A stretch of 64,000 nt of DNA, from the NCBI GenBank assembly GCA_963808965.1, contig CAWEHU010000020.1:204884-268883 (forward strand), read 5' to 3'. Each line of letters opens with the position of its first letter. The first letter of the stretch is position 1. The stretch comes from CAWEHU01 sp963808965. Its GTDB lineage: Bacteria > Pseudomonadota > Alphaproteobacteria > Acetobacterales > Acetobacteraceae. The position numbers were made by a program, and so were the translations under genes. The notes below the pieces were generated by a model that saw only the letters and a program-made list of their open reading frames with translations, was not told where the DNA came from and made no database searches. This document shows positions 36,353-45,747 of the stretch, in pieces.

Positions 36353-36810
36353 CTAGGGTTCGTTGGGACCCATTGACTTGATCAACTCAAACACCCGTTT
36401 GCGAACGGCGGGGTCCGTGATCCGATAGTAGGCCCGCACCAGTTCGAGCGTCTCTCGCCGGTTCAGCGTGTCGTCGCTGAACCCCTCCTGAACTCGGCGA
36501 ACCCGGACATCCGGCGCGCCGGCTGCCCGCCGTAAACGCTCGCAAGACTGTCCGGCATGTCGTCGAAGAAGAAGCTGATCGGGACATCGAGGACACGAGA
36601 AAGGTCGAACAGGCGGGAGGCGCCTACCCGGTTTACCCCGCGCTCGTATTTCTGAACTTGCTGGAAGGTGAGGCCCAAAGCCTCCCCAAGCCGTTCCTGA
36701 GACATGCCGAGCAGCGTCCGCCGCAATCGGATCCGCGATCCGACATGCACATCGATCGGGCTCGGCCGACCCTCCCGTTCCATCCCAGCCGTGTAGTCTG
36801 GGGAAGCCAT
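36353..36810 (-). pseudogene. XRE-family transcriptional regulator (alphaproteobacterial short form), -1 frameshift
   Basis: The text PSPIDVHVGSRIRLRRTLLG, GMSQERLGEALGLTFQQVQK, YERGVNRVGASRLFDLSRVL and ISFFFDDMP is the Cro/CI-type regulator that is nearly invariant in alphaproteobacteria. Near 36490 one base is missing; the expected C-terminus LNRRETLELVRAYYRITDPA with RKRVFELIKSMGPNEP is found in the next frame and ends at the TAG complement of 36353-36355. Adding one C restores a protein of about 150 residues. A strong sigma-70-type promoter lies upstream. The starts at 36810 (MASPDY) and 36783 (MEREGR) are both possible. Confidence 0.85.
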
Positions 36811-36916
36811 GCCCGAGACCCCTGTCATATGATTACGCAAAGAACGGCTCCATTTTCTATCCGGAGCGCGGCTTTCTGCCGCAATCTCTCCGCGCTCTCA
36901 TTGCGCGATTAAGCGG

Positions 36917-36945
36917 ATCTTAAACGCACAACCAAGAATAGTCAA
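36917..36945 (-). promoter_or_regulatory. Sigma-70-type promoter for the XRE gene
   Basis: On the minus strand TTGACT (36945-36940) and TAAGAT (36922-36917) are separated by exactly 17 bp. Transcription would begin near 36910, about 100 nt before the XRE start. Both hexamers are within one or two bases of consensus, in a locally AT-richer stretch. Confidence 0.65.
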
Positions 36946-37012
36946 TGTCCGCCGCAAAATTCGCTCCCGTATCCCGCTTACCGAGTAGGACCTCAAAAAG
37001 CGATCCTAAGCG

Positions 37013-38531
37013 TTACGCCGGCGTTATTCGAGAGTTTCGTTTCCACAATCCGCACGTGAGCGAGAACGCGGCGAGCAGGCCAGAGATCCATAGACCACCG
37101 CGCGCAAATGGGGTCGGCGGGAGAGCGCCCGGCACGGGTAGAACCAGAACGCCGGGGACGCCCAGGCCAAGCCGGCCCAGTTCGTGCCCATACGCATCGA
37201 ACCCCGCCGAGATCCCTGTATTGGCGGCGCGCATGAGTGGAAGGCCTTCCTCGACCGCCCGCATCCGTGCCGCTGCGAGATGCTGGCGAGGGCCGGTCGA
37301 AAAGCCGAACCAGGCATCATTGGTGACATTCACGAGCCACGCCGGCCGGTCCGCCTCGTCGACCATCTCGCCGGGGTAGACTGCCTCGTAACAGATCAGC
37401 GGCCCAACCGGCGGCAATCCGGGCACGTGGAGCGTTTCCGGCCCGGGACCGGCCGCAAATCCCCCGCCGGGAACCACCTGCACTGGCACCGGGATCCAAC
37501 TCGGCTCAAACTCGCCAAACGGGACCAAGTGCCACTTATCGTATGCACCCGCTAAAGACCCGTCTGGCAGGATCGCAATGAGGCTGTTGCGGGGCCTTCC
37601 GTCCGAGTTCGAAGCGCACGCTGCCGACCAGCGCGGGACTGCCTCCGGCCGCCGTTGCGATCGCAGCGCGCGCCGGGGCGTCGCTCTCGAGCAGGAACGG
37701 GCTGGCGGTCTCCGGCCAGACCACGACTTTGGGTCCTGGTCCCGCATCCGCCACGCCGCTGGCGGTCAGCGCCAGGTAACGCCGGAACGTCGCCAAGACC
37801 AGGTCACGATCCCACTTCTGGCCTTGCGCGACATTACCCTGAACCAGCACGGCCGCGAATCCCTGGGGCGGCGGCTCGGGCCGCTCAATTCGTGCCACTC
37901 CGAACGCGACCCACAGGGCCAGCGCGGCCGCGCCCCCGATCAGCCCGCGGCGGCCGAGGCAAGGCGTGCCCGCGAGAAGCAGAGTTGCGAAGGTGAGACC
38001 GGGCTCGCCGATCCAGGCAGCGGGTTGGATCAGTACGTCGCCGGCCGGGCCGGGGATCGCCCACACGCTACCCCACGGGTTCCATGGAAACCCGGTCGCG
38101 ACGTATTGCCGGGCGATGTCCGCGAGTACCCAGCCCCCGGCGAGCGCAAGGAGGCGGGGCCAGCCTGGAGAGGCAAGCCTCGCCAGGCCGACCGGGAGCG
38201 CGATGAACAAAGCCAGCACCGCCGAGAGCGCCGGCACCGCGATCGGCACGAACCACCAGAAACGGGCGGCTTCGATCAGGATCGCCTCGGTGATCCAGTA
38301 GAGTCCGACCAGATGGTGCCCGAAGCCGAACCACCAGCCGCGTCGCGCTGCGATCATAGGGCCGCGCGCGCCGTCAATCAGCGCCAGGAGCCCCGGCACC
38401 GCGATCAGCAGGGCCGGAATGACGTGAAGCGGGGGAAGCGCAGCGGCGGAAACGACGCCGAGGGCCAAGGCCGCGAGATCAGCGCGCCAGCCCCTGAGCG
38501 ATGCCGAGCGAAAGAGCAGACGACCGAACAC
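37013..38531 (-). pseudogene. lnt: Apolipoprotein N-acyltransferase, +1 frameshift
   Basis: Lnt adds the third acyl chain to lipoproteins at the outer face of the inner membrane and is essential in most proteobacteria. The first frame carries the N-terminal membrane helices (ADLAALALGVVSAAALPPLH and others) and the nitrilase-domain VVWPETASPFLL with the catalytic Glu, up to SVRFEL. One extra G at 37603 shifts the frame; the continuation DGRPRNSLIAILPDGSLAGA, YDKWHLVPFGEFEP (catalytic Lys) and ICYEAVYPGE (catalytic Cys) runs to 37013. All three catalytic residues are therefore encoded. Given the usual essentiality, an assembly indel is more likely than a dead gene. The GTG at 38531 is the probable start. 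Confidence 0.88.
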
Positions 38532-38658
38532 GGGCGGCGGGCTACACGCCCGTTTGCGGCCGCGCAAGCGTGGCGCACCACCCTGCCCTGCCGCCGGCTT
38601 CCTATCGGGGGCTGCTCTTTCTTGGCATACCTTCGGCATCCCCGACCGAGACGTCCTC

Positions 38659-39922
38659 GTGCCCCAGACCGAAGCCACAGCGATTCAGCTGATCGACGCC
38701 GAAGCCGAAATCGCGCCGCCCCCGCCCCCCACGCCGGTCCACGGGCGCCACGGCCGGCTGATCCTCGGTGCCAGCCTGGTGCTCATCTCGCTCAATCTGA
38801 GGGGCGCGATAACCAGCATCGGTCCCGTTCTGCGCGAGATCATTCGCGACGCGGGCCTTTCCGCAGCCGCAGCGAGCACGCTCACGACGCTGCCGTCGCT
38901 CTGCTTCGGCCTCGCCGCCCCACTCGCCCCCCTAGCCGCTCGCCGGATCGGCACCGAGCGCACCTTGCTCGCGATGGTTATCCTGCTGACGGGCGGTATC
39001 GCGCTTCGGGGCCTCGCCGGCGCGCCCGCTCTCTATGCCGGCCAGATTCTCGCGACCCTAGGCATAGGCGTGATCAACGTCTTGCTGCCCGGTCTGGTGA
39101 AACGCGATTTCGCGGACCGGGTACCCCTGATGACCGGCCTTTACACGATGGGACTTTGCGCGGGCGGGGCGGGGGCGGCCGGGGCGACGGTGCCCCTGAT
39201 GGTGGCCTTCGGGGGTTCATGGTCCGCTGCGCTCGCCTTCTGGGCTCTGCCCGCCGCGCTCGCCGCGCGTCGTGTGGGCAACTCGGCTGCCGCCGCGTGA
39301 TCCCGCCGTCGTCCATGCCGCAACCCGTGTCCGGGGACTCTGGGCCGACCCGCTGGCTTGGCACGTCATGCTGTTCATGGGATTGCAGTCCGCCCTTGCC
39401 TACACGGTGATGGGTTGGCTCCCGCCCATGTTGCGCGATCGCGGACTTTCCCCGGTCGACGCTGGCCTCGTGCTGTCGATATCCGTCCTAGTGCAAGCAA
39501 TCACCTGCCTGTTCGCCCCCGCGCTGGCTACGCGTGGCAAGGACCAGAAGCTCGCGAACGTGCTGAGCATGGCGCTCTGCGTTGTGGGCCTGATGGGCTG
39601 CTTCTTCGCTCCTCTGGGCACGATCTGGATCTGGGCGGTCGCGCTCGGGATGAGCCAGGGGGCGCTCTTCGCGATCGCGATGACGGTGATCGTGCTCCGC
39701 TCGCCCGATGCGCAGGTCGCGGCGCATCTCTCAAGCATGGCGCAAGGGGGCGGCTACATCCTCGCCAGCACCGGACCCCTGTTCGCTGGCCTGTTACGCG
39801 AGTGGACCGGAGGATGGAGCGCGGTCGCGCTGTTCTGTCTGCTGCTCGGGGGCGCGGGTGGGATCGCCGGATGGCTGGCGGGGCGGGCGCTGCATGTACG
39901 CGCCCGCATCGAGGCCGCCTGA
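38659..39922 (+). pseudogene. MFS transporter, CynX/NimT family, +1 frameshift
   Basis: A twelve-TM major facilitator related to cyanate (CynX) and 2-nitroimidazole (NimT) transporters. The first half, from GTG 38659 with a Pro-rich leader, has LISLNLRGAITSIGPVLREI, typical of the family, and TM1-6 ending at AFWALPAALAARR. One extra base near 39270 displaces the second half (VWATRLPPRDPAV, then WHVMLFMGLQSALAYTVMGW and the remaining TM helices) into the +1 frame, ending at 39922. The substrate is unknown. It is divergent from lnt, with 127 bp between the starts. Confidence 0.83.
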
Positions 39923-39928
39923 ACCGAC

Positions 39929-40453
39929 CTATCGGCTGGCCGACTGCTCCCGCAGTTCACGGGCGCGGGCGAGGACCTTGTTCTCGATCTCGCCGACGGT
40001 CACCTGGCTGACGGGCGCGTCCACCCATTGCCCGTTCTGCTCGACCTGCCGGAAAATCGTCACGCGCACGCCGTCGGCGCGCAACTGACGGCCAAGGATG
40101 TAGGCGATGGCCTTGAACCGCTCCCCCGAAGAGGCAGGCGGCTGATACCAGTCGGTGATAATGACCCCGCCGAACGGGTCGGCCGAGGCGAGCGGCATGA
40201 ACGAGAGCGTGTCGAGCGCCCCGCGCCACAAATAGGCGTTCACCCCGAGAGCGCCGCCGGTATCCTTGCTGGCGTCAGCGTTCTTACCAACCCCAAGAAC
40301 CAAGCCCTGGTCGCTGAATAGCTTGCCCTGCTCGCCACCTTTGTAGCGGTAGTCCTGGTATTCGGTCTCGGCAACCGGGCGGCTCGCGCCGCAGCCGGCT
40401 AGGCCGACCAGCGAGAGCGCCAAGGCGAGCGAGGGAATCAGTCTGGAGGCCAT
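39929..40453 (-). CDS. DUF3576 domain lipoprotein
   Basis: An alphaproteobacterial lipoprotein of the DUF3576 family, function not established. The start at 40453 gives MASRLIPSLALALSLVGLAG followed by Cys, a signal peptide with the lipobox LAGC at residues 18-21. The conserved body is present: LGVNAYLWRGALDTLSFMPL, ADPFGGVIITDWYQPP and ERFKAIAYILGRQLRADGVR. 174 residues, complete. It is convergent with the MFS gene (6 bp apart) and lies downstream of the porin gene on the same strand. Confidence 0.88.
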   Translation of the reverse strand: MASRLIPSLALALSLVGLAGCGASRPVAETEYQDYRYKGGEQGKLFSDQGLVLGVGKNADASKDTGGALGVNAYLWRGALDTLSFMPLASADPFGGVIITDWYQPPASSGERFKAIAYILGRQLRADGVRVTIFRQVEQNGQWVDAPVSQVTVGEIENKVLARARELREQSASR

Positions 40454-40616
40454 CAAGAGTCCTGCTTTCGGAGTCGAACCATCGCACATGGGCGGGTTCT
40501 GTAGCCTGCGCGCGTCCTCCCGCCAAGGCGACGAATGCGAGCGCAACGGAGGGCGCAAAAAGAGAACGCGGCGGGTTTCCCCGCCGCGCTCCCGGTTTCG
40601 TCGGGAAAACGGTCGC

Positions 40617-42265
40617 CTACCAGGTAAAGCTCGTGCCCAAGGTGAGGACCTGGGAGGTGATGGTATTATGCTGTGCGCCGGCCAGCGGGCTTTGCGGCGT
40701 GCTGACCTGATTGGTGATGAAGTCGAGCCCGTCCTCCTTCCGATCGCCCCAGAGATAGGAGACGAACAGCGCGAGGCCCGGTGCGACCGAGTAGGTGCCG
40801 CCAGCCGCCAGACCGCGCTCGCGCCGCTGACCAACCAGCGGAGAGAAGCCGACATTGGAGGCTGTTGGGCTGCAGAACGTGCCGCACGGACCCGAAGACC
40901 CAGGGCTGTAATACTGGAAGGACTGAACGCCGACCACGACGGGGCCATACGTGTAAGAAGCGCCGGCCAGCCAGGCGAGCGAGTTGGACGATCCGACTGG
41001 CGATTGAGTCCACTGGCCGTTGAAGCGGCCGCCCTGCACCATTCCACCCACCGTCAGGCCGGCGAAGGTTACGGCAACGCCGCCCATACCGGCGCTGAGT
41101 CCGTCGAACTGGTTCCGATTCCCAGCGGCCAGCGGCAGGCTCGAGTCGGAGACCATGCCGCTTCCGACGTAGTTTACGTTGGCGGCCAATCCCACAGACC
41201 CGAACGTGCCGCGATAGCGAGCGCCGACGTCGACGGTATTGCGGCGGCGCGTGTAATCGGCGGTGCTGGTCGAGGCAAGTCGGTCACAGCCCGCGCCGGC
41301 GATGCCTTGGGTCGCTGGGATGAAGGCGTTGATCGAGTCACTGCCGTTGCATCCGGAGGAACCGGCCGCCTCGCCCACGTTGCCCGTATTCGGCTCGTAC
41401 GCAATGCCGAAATCCACGCCGTAGAACTGGGGCGAGAGATAGATGATTTTGTTGGTGGTATAGAGCTGGCCGACGTCGGCGAATGGCCAAGTCGGCTGGG
41501 CTACGCCGGCGACTGCGTTGTTGATGTCGCCGTTCCAGCCGCCGTCGTTGAAATTTTCGAAGTTGCCGACCATGTAACAGTCCGGACGGGCCGTCAGTCG
41601 AGCCGAAGCGCAATGTGCCTAGCTGGTCCGTGCCGATGTAGCCCCACTCGCGGCGGATATACAACTCGCCTCTCTGACGGGCCTGCTGGCTAGATGGAAC
41701 CATACACGCCGTTGCCGGCCCCTGAGTTATTATCCTGCCGGATTTCCAATGACGCCCCGTATTTCAGCCCGTTCGCCGCGACACCGTCGAAGCCGGGATA
41801 GAGACGGGTGTAGCTCGTAATGGTATAGTTGGATTGCTTATTCCTTTGCAGGACGAAGCCGGCCGGAGGCGCGACGGGGGTGGCGGCTGACAAGCGCGCA
41901 CCGGTCGGGGTGCCGCCCAAGAGCACGCCCAAGCCGTTCACGTTACCGGCGCCCCTAAAGGGAACGGGCGTGAGGAACGCGCTGCCTCCGGAGATGACAG
42001 CGCCGGTGCCTGCCACGGTTCCGGTGGTCGTGACAGCAGGAACGGTTGTTGGCGCGGTATTCGTGAACACCTGCTGATTGACGTCGCCGTCGGCGATGAC
42101 GCCGCCAAAGACGCGGATACGGCCATTCAAGCGGACCGTGATAGTGCCGGGCGCGGGGCCGGCCGCCTGGCCGGAATTGTCAGAGGACGACTGGGCAAAA
42201 CCTGTATCGGCCAGGACCGTCGTGACGCCCAACACGGCCACCGTGGCCAGCAGGAGCTTACGCAT
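40617..42265 (-). pseudogene. Outer-membrane porin, two +1 frameshifts
   Basis: A Gram-negative trimeric porin of the alphaproteobacterial type. The start at 42265 follows AGGAGG and gives a signal peptide (MRKLLLATVAVLGVTTVLAD...FAQ). Beta-strand text such as TITVRLNGRIRVFGGVIAD and KYGASLEIRQDN follows. Near 41693 an extra base moves the reading to QQARQRGELYIRREWGYIGT and LGTLRFGSTDGPSG (the conserved eyelet region). Near 41575 a second extra base leads to the third frame MVGNFENFNDGGWNGDINNA, which runs to the C-terminal LTLGTSFTW with the terminal aromatic that BAM recognises. About 545 residues once repaired. Confidence 0.85.
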
Positions 42266-42492
42266 TCAAACCTCCTCAACACGCCGGCTCAACCGGCGGA
42301 CGTTTAGGCCCCGACCCGTTCCCTCCGGATGGCATCCGGCGTTGTTTGGCCGAACGCATGCATTCACGACAGGGCAGCCAGACCTCGGCCGGAATATGAT
42401 CGTCCGAATTACATTCCCGCAATCGCTTGCCGCACTGCAGCATGGCATTTCCGAAACACTGTGTCTCGGTCGCCACAGGCTTCCGTCAGCGA

Positions 42493-43092
42493 CTAGGACA
42501 GAGCCCCGATTGCGCCGGCGCCCACGCAAAAACGCGGCGGCAGCCGGCGGATGTTGCTGCCATTCACGCCGCCAAGCGCCAGAACTGGAAAAAAACCGCT
42601 CGACCGCGCCGCTTTTCCCCATTTTGCCGGGCCAAGTGCAGGGAGCCCCGGATGGCTGGCCGTCGGGAAAGCGGGGGAAAGGAAAGCGAGTGTGGCCCCG
42701 GCGTCACGGCAGCGTCTTAAATCCGCGACACTATGCGCCGAGCTGGTCACGAGCCGGCCGCGAAGCCTCGTCAACCCCGGCCAGCGGCCTGCGCGAAGAT
42801 GCACCCCGGCGCGGAGCTTACGGGCCAGACGAACGTCGCCCGCCACGACCAGCCGCAGCTTCCGCTGCCGGCATAGGCGGGCCAGCTCGCATCCGAGGAG
42901 AACGCGATCGGGCTCTCCGTCATGGCGCAGCACGACGCCGGCCAGCCCTTTCGGCAGGCGGGCCACCGTTGCCAGCGGGTCCGCCAGTCGCCGGGAGTCG
43001 GTGAAAAGCCACAGCACGGGCAAGCTTGGCCCCCGCGCCCGGCGCCGCCGTGCCTTGACGGCGCGCGCCCAGGCTACAAGCCTCTCATCCAT
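42493..43092 (-). CDS. Thiamine phosphate synthase-like (ThiE/TenI superfamily) protein
   Basis: A 199-residue (beta/alpha)8 protein with a divergent ThiE/TenI sequence. Supporting text: LPVLWLFTDSRRLADPLAT (first strand), GVVLRHDGEPDRVLLGCELA, LVVAGDVRLARKLRAGVHL, LVTSSAHSVADLRRCRDAGA, FLSPAFPTASHPG and the phosphate-binding end PVLALGGVNGSNIRRLP and GAGAIGAL. The canonical DxxD and Mg-site residues of ThiE are only partly kept, so activity is uncertain. The start codon overlaps, on the other strand, the start of yggS in the tetranucleotide CATG. Confidence 0.72.
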   Translation of the reverse strand: MDERLVAWARAVKARRRRARGPSLPVLWLFTDSRRLADPLATVARLPKGLAGVVLRHDGEPDRVLLGCELARLCRQRKLRLVVAGDVRLARKLRAGVHLRAGRWPGLTRLRGRLVTSSAHSVADLRRCRDAGATLAFLSPAFPTASHPGLPALGPAKWGKAARSSGFFPVLALGGVNGSNIRRLPPRFCVGAGAIGALS

Positions 43093-43786
43093 GCCCGCTC
43101 CCGACTTTTCCGCATGCCGCGCCGCGGATATCGCCGAGAATCTGCGGCGCGTTCGCGGCCGGATCGCGGAAGCCGCGCTGCGCGCCGGCCGGCAGCCCGA
43201 GGATGTGACGCTCGTGGCGGTCTCCAAGACCAAACCGGCCGAAGCCGTGCTCGCGGCGCTCGAAGCGGGTCATAGCGTGTTCGGGGAGAATCGCGTCCAG
43301 GAAGCGGCGACGAAATTCCCTCCGCTCCGGGCCCGCTTCCCCGGGCTCCGCTTGCATGTCATCGGCGGGCTCCAGACCAACAAGGCGCGCGATGCCGTGC
43401 GCCTCGCCGAGGTGATCGAAAGTCTCGACCGTCCCCGGCTCGCCGACGCGCTTGCCGCCGCGATGGCGAAGGAGGGCCGTCAACCCCGGCTCCTGATCGA
43501 AGTCAATGTCGGGGATGAACTGCAAAAGTCCGGCATTCCCCGTAATGACGCGGACACGTTCATTGCCGACTGCAAGGACCGGTTCGGCCGTGCCCTGACC
43601 GGGCTGATGTGCGTGCCCCCGGCCGACCAGGATCCCGCCCCGCACTTCATCTGGCTTGCCGATCGGGCGGCGCGTCACGGGCTTGCCGACGTGTCGATGG
43701 GCATGTCGGCGGATTTTGAAACGGCGATCGCCTGCGGAGCCACGATCGTCCGGGTCGGCAGCGCCCTGTTCGGGACGCGACCCTGA
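43091..43786 (+). CDS. yggS: YggS/PLPBP family pyridoxal-phosphate-binding protein
   Basis: A fold-type III PLP-binding protein that buffers PLP and affects amino-acid and one-carbon balance; no catalytic activity is known. 231 residues with the family text: VTLVAVSKTKPAEAVLAAL (the Lys that binds PLP in VSKT), FGENRVQEA, LHVIGGLQTNKARDAV (usually H-x-I-G-x-L-Q-x-N-K), LIEVNVGDELQKSGI, GLMCVPP, and SMGMSADFETAIACGAT with VRVGSALFGTR. Intact. Its ATG at 43091 overlaps the divergent ThiE-like start by one dinucleotide. Confidence 0.92.
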   Translation: MPAPDFSACRAADIAENLRRVRGRIAEAALRAGRQPEDVTLVAVSKTKPAEAVLAALEAGHSVFGENRVQEAATKFPPLRARFPGLRLHVIGGLQTNKARDAVRLAEVIESLDRPRLADALAAAMAKEGRQPRLLIEVNVGDELQKSGIPRNDADTFIADCKDRFGRALTGLMCVPPADQDPAPHFIWLADRAARHGLADVSMGMSADFETAIACGATIVRVGSALFGTRP

Positions 43787-43805
43787 AGCACGCACATCCG
43801 TTTCT

Positions 43806-44525
43806 TCAGGCAATTCCCCCGTTTACCGAGATGGTCTGCCCGGTGATGTAGGAAGCGCGATCGGAGGCCAGAAAGCCCACGAGCTCGGCCACCTCCTCGG
43901 GCTTGCCCGCGCGTTTCATCGGCACGATCTCGGCGATCCGCTTGGGGTCGAGCACTGCGCGAACCGCCGGCGAATCAATGATACCTGGCGCGACGGTGTT
44001 GGCGGTGATCCCGCGGCTCGCGACCTCATGCGACAATGCCCGCATGGCGCCAATCAGCCCAGCCTTGGCTGCTGCGTAGTTCACCTGGCCACGATTGCCC
44101 ATGATCGCCGCGAGCGAGGAAATGGCGACGATGCGTCCCCAGCGCGTCCCGATCATCGGCAGCAGCATCGGACGCACGACCGCGTAGAAGCCGTTCAGCG
44201 TTACTTCCAGTACGCCGCGCCATTGCCGCTCAGTCATCGCGGCGAGTGGCACGTCTTCGTGCGTACCCGCATTGTGGACCAGCACCTGCGGCACGCCCGC
44301 ATCCAGCACCGGGCGCAAGGCGGCTTCGGTCGCGGCGAAATCGGTGACATCGCAGCACAGCGTCTCGGCCGAGCCGCCACCGGCTTGTATCACGCGCGCC
44401 AGAGCTTCGGCCGCGCTGAGGCTGACATGCGCGTGGACGATGACGTGCAGCCCATCCGCAGCGAGACGGCGGCAGATCGCCGCACCGATCGGACTCGCGC
44501 CGCCTGTCACCAGGGCGCGTCTCAT
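43806..44525 (-). CDS. Beta-ketoacyl-ACP reductase (ApeQ/FabG-like SDR)
   Basis: An SDR reductase that would reduce the beta-keto group during polyene chain extension. The NADPH-binding motif reads VTGGASPIGAAICRRL (TGGxxxIG), the catalytic Ser-Tyr-Lys is at ISSLAAIM...YAAAKAG, and NAG occurs as LVHNAGTH. C-terminal text EEVAELVGFLASDRASYITG and GGIA is standard FabG. 239 residues, complete. Its start overlaps the stop of the ApeP-like gene (ATGA at 44522-44525). Last gene of the cluster, convergent with yggS. Confidence 0.92.
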   Translation of the reverse strand: MRRALVTGGASPIGAAICRRLAADGLHVIVHAHVSLSAAEALARVIQAGGGSAETLCCDVTDFAATEAALRPVLDAGVPQVLVHNAGTHEDVPLAAMTERQWRGVLEVTLNGFYAVVRPMLLPMIGTRWGRIVAISSLAAIMGNRGQVNYAAAKAGLIGAMRALSHEVASRGITANTVAPGIIDSPAVRAVLDPKRIAEIVPMKRAGKPEEVAELVGFLASDRASYITGQTISVNGGIA

Positions 44526-44953
44526 TCCGGGACCGCGATGGCCACTCGGCCGGAGAGAAGCTGGCAGCCATTCTCCGCGCGCAAGAAGATCCTGTAGATC
44601 AACCCGGTTCTATCGCGCAGCTCCAGCACGGCTTCCACTTCCAGCACGTCGAACGCCGGATTGTCCAGGCGATCCACCTCAAGCTCTACGTCTCGCAAGG
44701 AGGCGAGATAGCCCGGCTTCTGCTTCGTGCCAGAGGCGGTCAGCGCCCCGTGCAGCGCGGCCGCCTGCAATCCGTACTCGATGCCACAAACCGCGCCGAG
44801 GCGGCCAGCAGGCCCGCACAGCGGATTATCGGCCGACAAGTGCGAGCGGGTGCGGCAGACGATCCCGCCCGGGGTCCACGAGGCGACCTCGTCCAGCAGG
44901 CACATCGCACCCTGGTGCGGGATCAGGTCCTGAATGCGGGTCCCGACCGGCAC
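44522..44953 (-). CDS. ApeP-like 3-hydroxyacyl-ACP dehydratase (hotdog fold)
   Basis: A 143-residue FabA/FabZ-like hotdog protein expected to dehydrate the 3-hydroxyacyl chain after reduction. The hallmark IPHQGAMCLLDEV (His of the FabZ motif) is near the N-terminus, followed by the central helix segment with Cys-Gly-Ile-Glu-Tyr-Gly (the catalytic Glu position) and the C-terminal strands ending VAIAVPE. The GTG at 44953 is chosen because it follows GAGG and sits inside the 3' end of the preceding ketosynthase-like gene (31-bp overlap); the longer frame upstream is shadow. Coupled to the ketoreductase gene. Confidence 0.85.
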   Translation of the reverse strand: MPVGTRIQDLIPHQGAMCLLDEVASWTPGGIVCRTRSHLSADNPLCGPAGRLGAVCGIEYGLQAAALHGALTASGTKQKPGYLASLRDVELEVDRLDNPAFDVLEVEAVLELRDRTGLIYRIFLRAENGCQLLSGRVAIAVPE

Positions 44954-45747
44954 GGCTCCACCTCGATTTCGATCCGCCCGTCCAGCAACTCGGCCTGCAT
45001 CGCATCGGGCTCGGAGCGGGCAAGCGCTTCCAACAGCGGCAGCGCGCGAGCCGCCGGATTGCCGGCGGCGAGCCGACGCAGACCGGGCACGCGCGGTTCC
45101 CATGCACCGGCCTCGACAGGCTCGGCCTTGTAGCGCACGCTGATCCGAGCGAGAGAGTCGCCACTTCGCTGCGGACTGAGCACGAGAGCCGCCCCGAACG
45201 CGCCATCGGTCGGGCGAACCCGCCCTAGCGGCTCGGGCATCGGCGCGTCGTAGACGCACAGCAAAACGGGGCTGCCCTCTGCTTGCCCTTCCGCCGCCGC
45301 CTTCAGCAGCGCGGCAGCGAAGGTGGCATCGTGGCAGCCAAGGCAGAGCGCCGGCATCTGCGACCCCGCACCGATCGACCAATAGCCGGCCGCGGCATTG
45401 TGAACGGAGTTGTGGAACTGGGTAGGCGAGACCTGCCGGTCAGGTCCGGCGAGAGTCTCCAGAATCGCATGGACGACGGGGCCGTCGCCGTTCGACGTGC
45501 CGAAGACGCTGCGGACCGCCCCCGGCGGAATGCCGGCCATCGCGGAGGCTTCCTGCGCAACGGCGAGCGCCAGGCGGACGGAAAGACCGCTGCGGCGGCG
45601 CTCGGTTGCCGACAAAAGGGCGGAGGGCGGGGGCATTGCTTCTTCAAAGGCGGGGTCCTGCCTGCCTTGCAGGACAGGGAGGCTTTTGGTCCAGCCGAGG
45701 AGTCCGGGACCCCAGATTCCGATGCCGAGAACGAATACCGGCTTCAC
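44923..45747 (-). CDS. Beta-ketoacyl synthase chain-length-factor-like protein (ApeC type)
   Basis: A ketosynthase-fold protein of 274 residues (ketoacyl-synt_2 type) that pairs with the catalytic ketosynthase in APE systems and is thought to set chain length. The start is the GTG at 45747, in a GTGA overlap with the upstream ketosynthase. VFVLGIGIWGPGLLGWTKSL at the N-terminus, LSATERRRSGLSVRLALAVA, FGTSNGDGPVVHAILETLAG, FHNSVHNAAAGYWSIG and LCLGCHDATFAAALL are characteristic. The TACASS active-site motif of catalytic ketosynthases is absent; a Cys occurs in CLGCHD, but the His/His pair is not complete, consistent with a non-catalytic partner. Confidence 0.87.
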   Translation of the reverse strand: MKPVFVLGIGIWGPGLLGWTKSLPVLQGRQDPAFEEAMPPPSALLSATERRRSGLSVRLALAVAQEASAMAGIPPGAVRSVFGTSNGDGPVVHAILETLAGPDRQVSPTQFHNSVHNAAAGYWSIGAGSQMPALCLGCHDATFAAALLKAAAEGQAEGSPVLLCVYDAPMPEPLGRVRPTDGAFGAALVLSPQRSGDSLARISVRYKAEPVEAGAWEPRVPGLRRLAAGNPAARALPLLEALARSEPDAMQAELLDGRIEIEVEPCRSGPAFRT

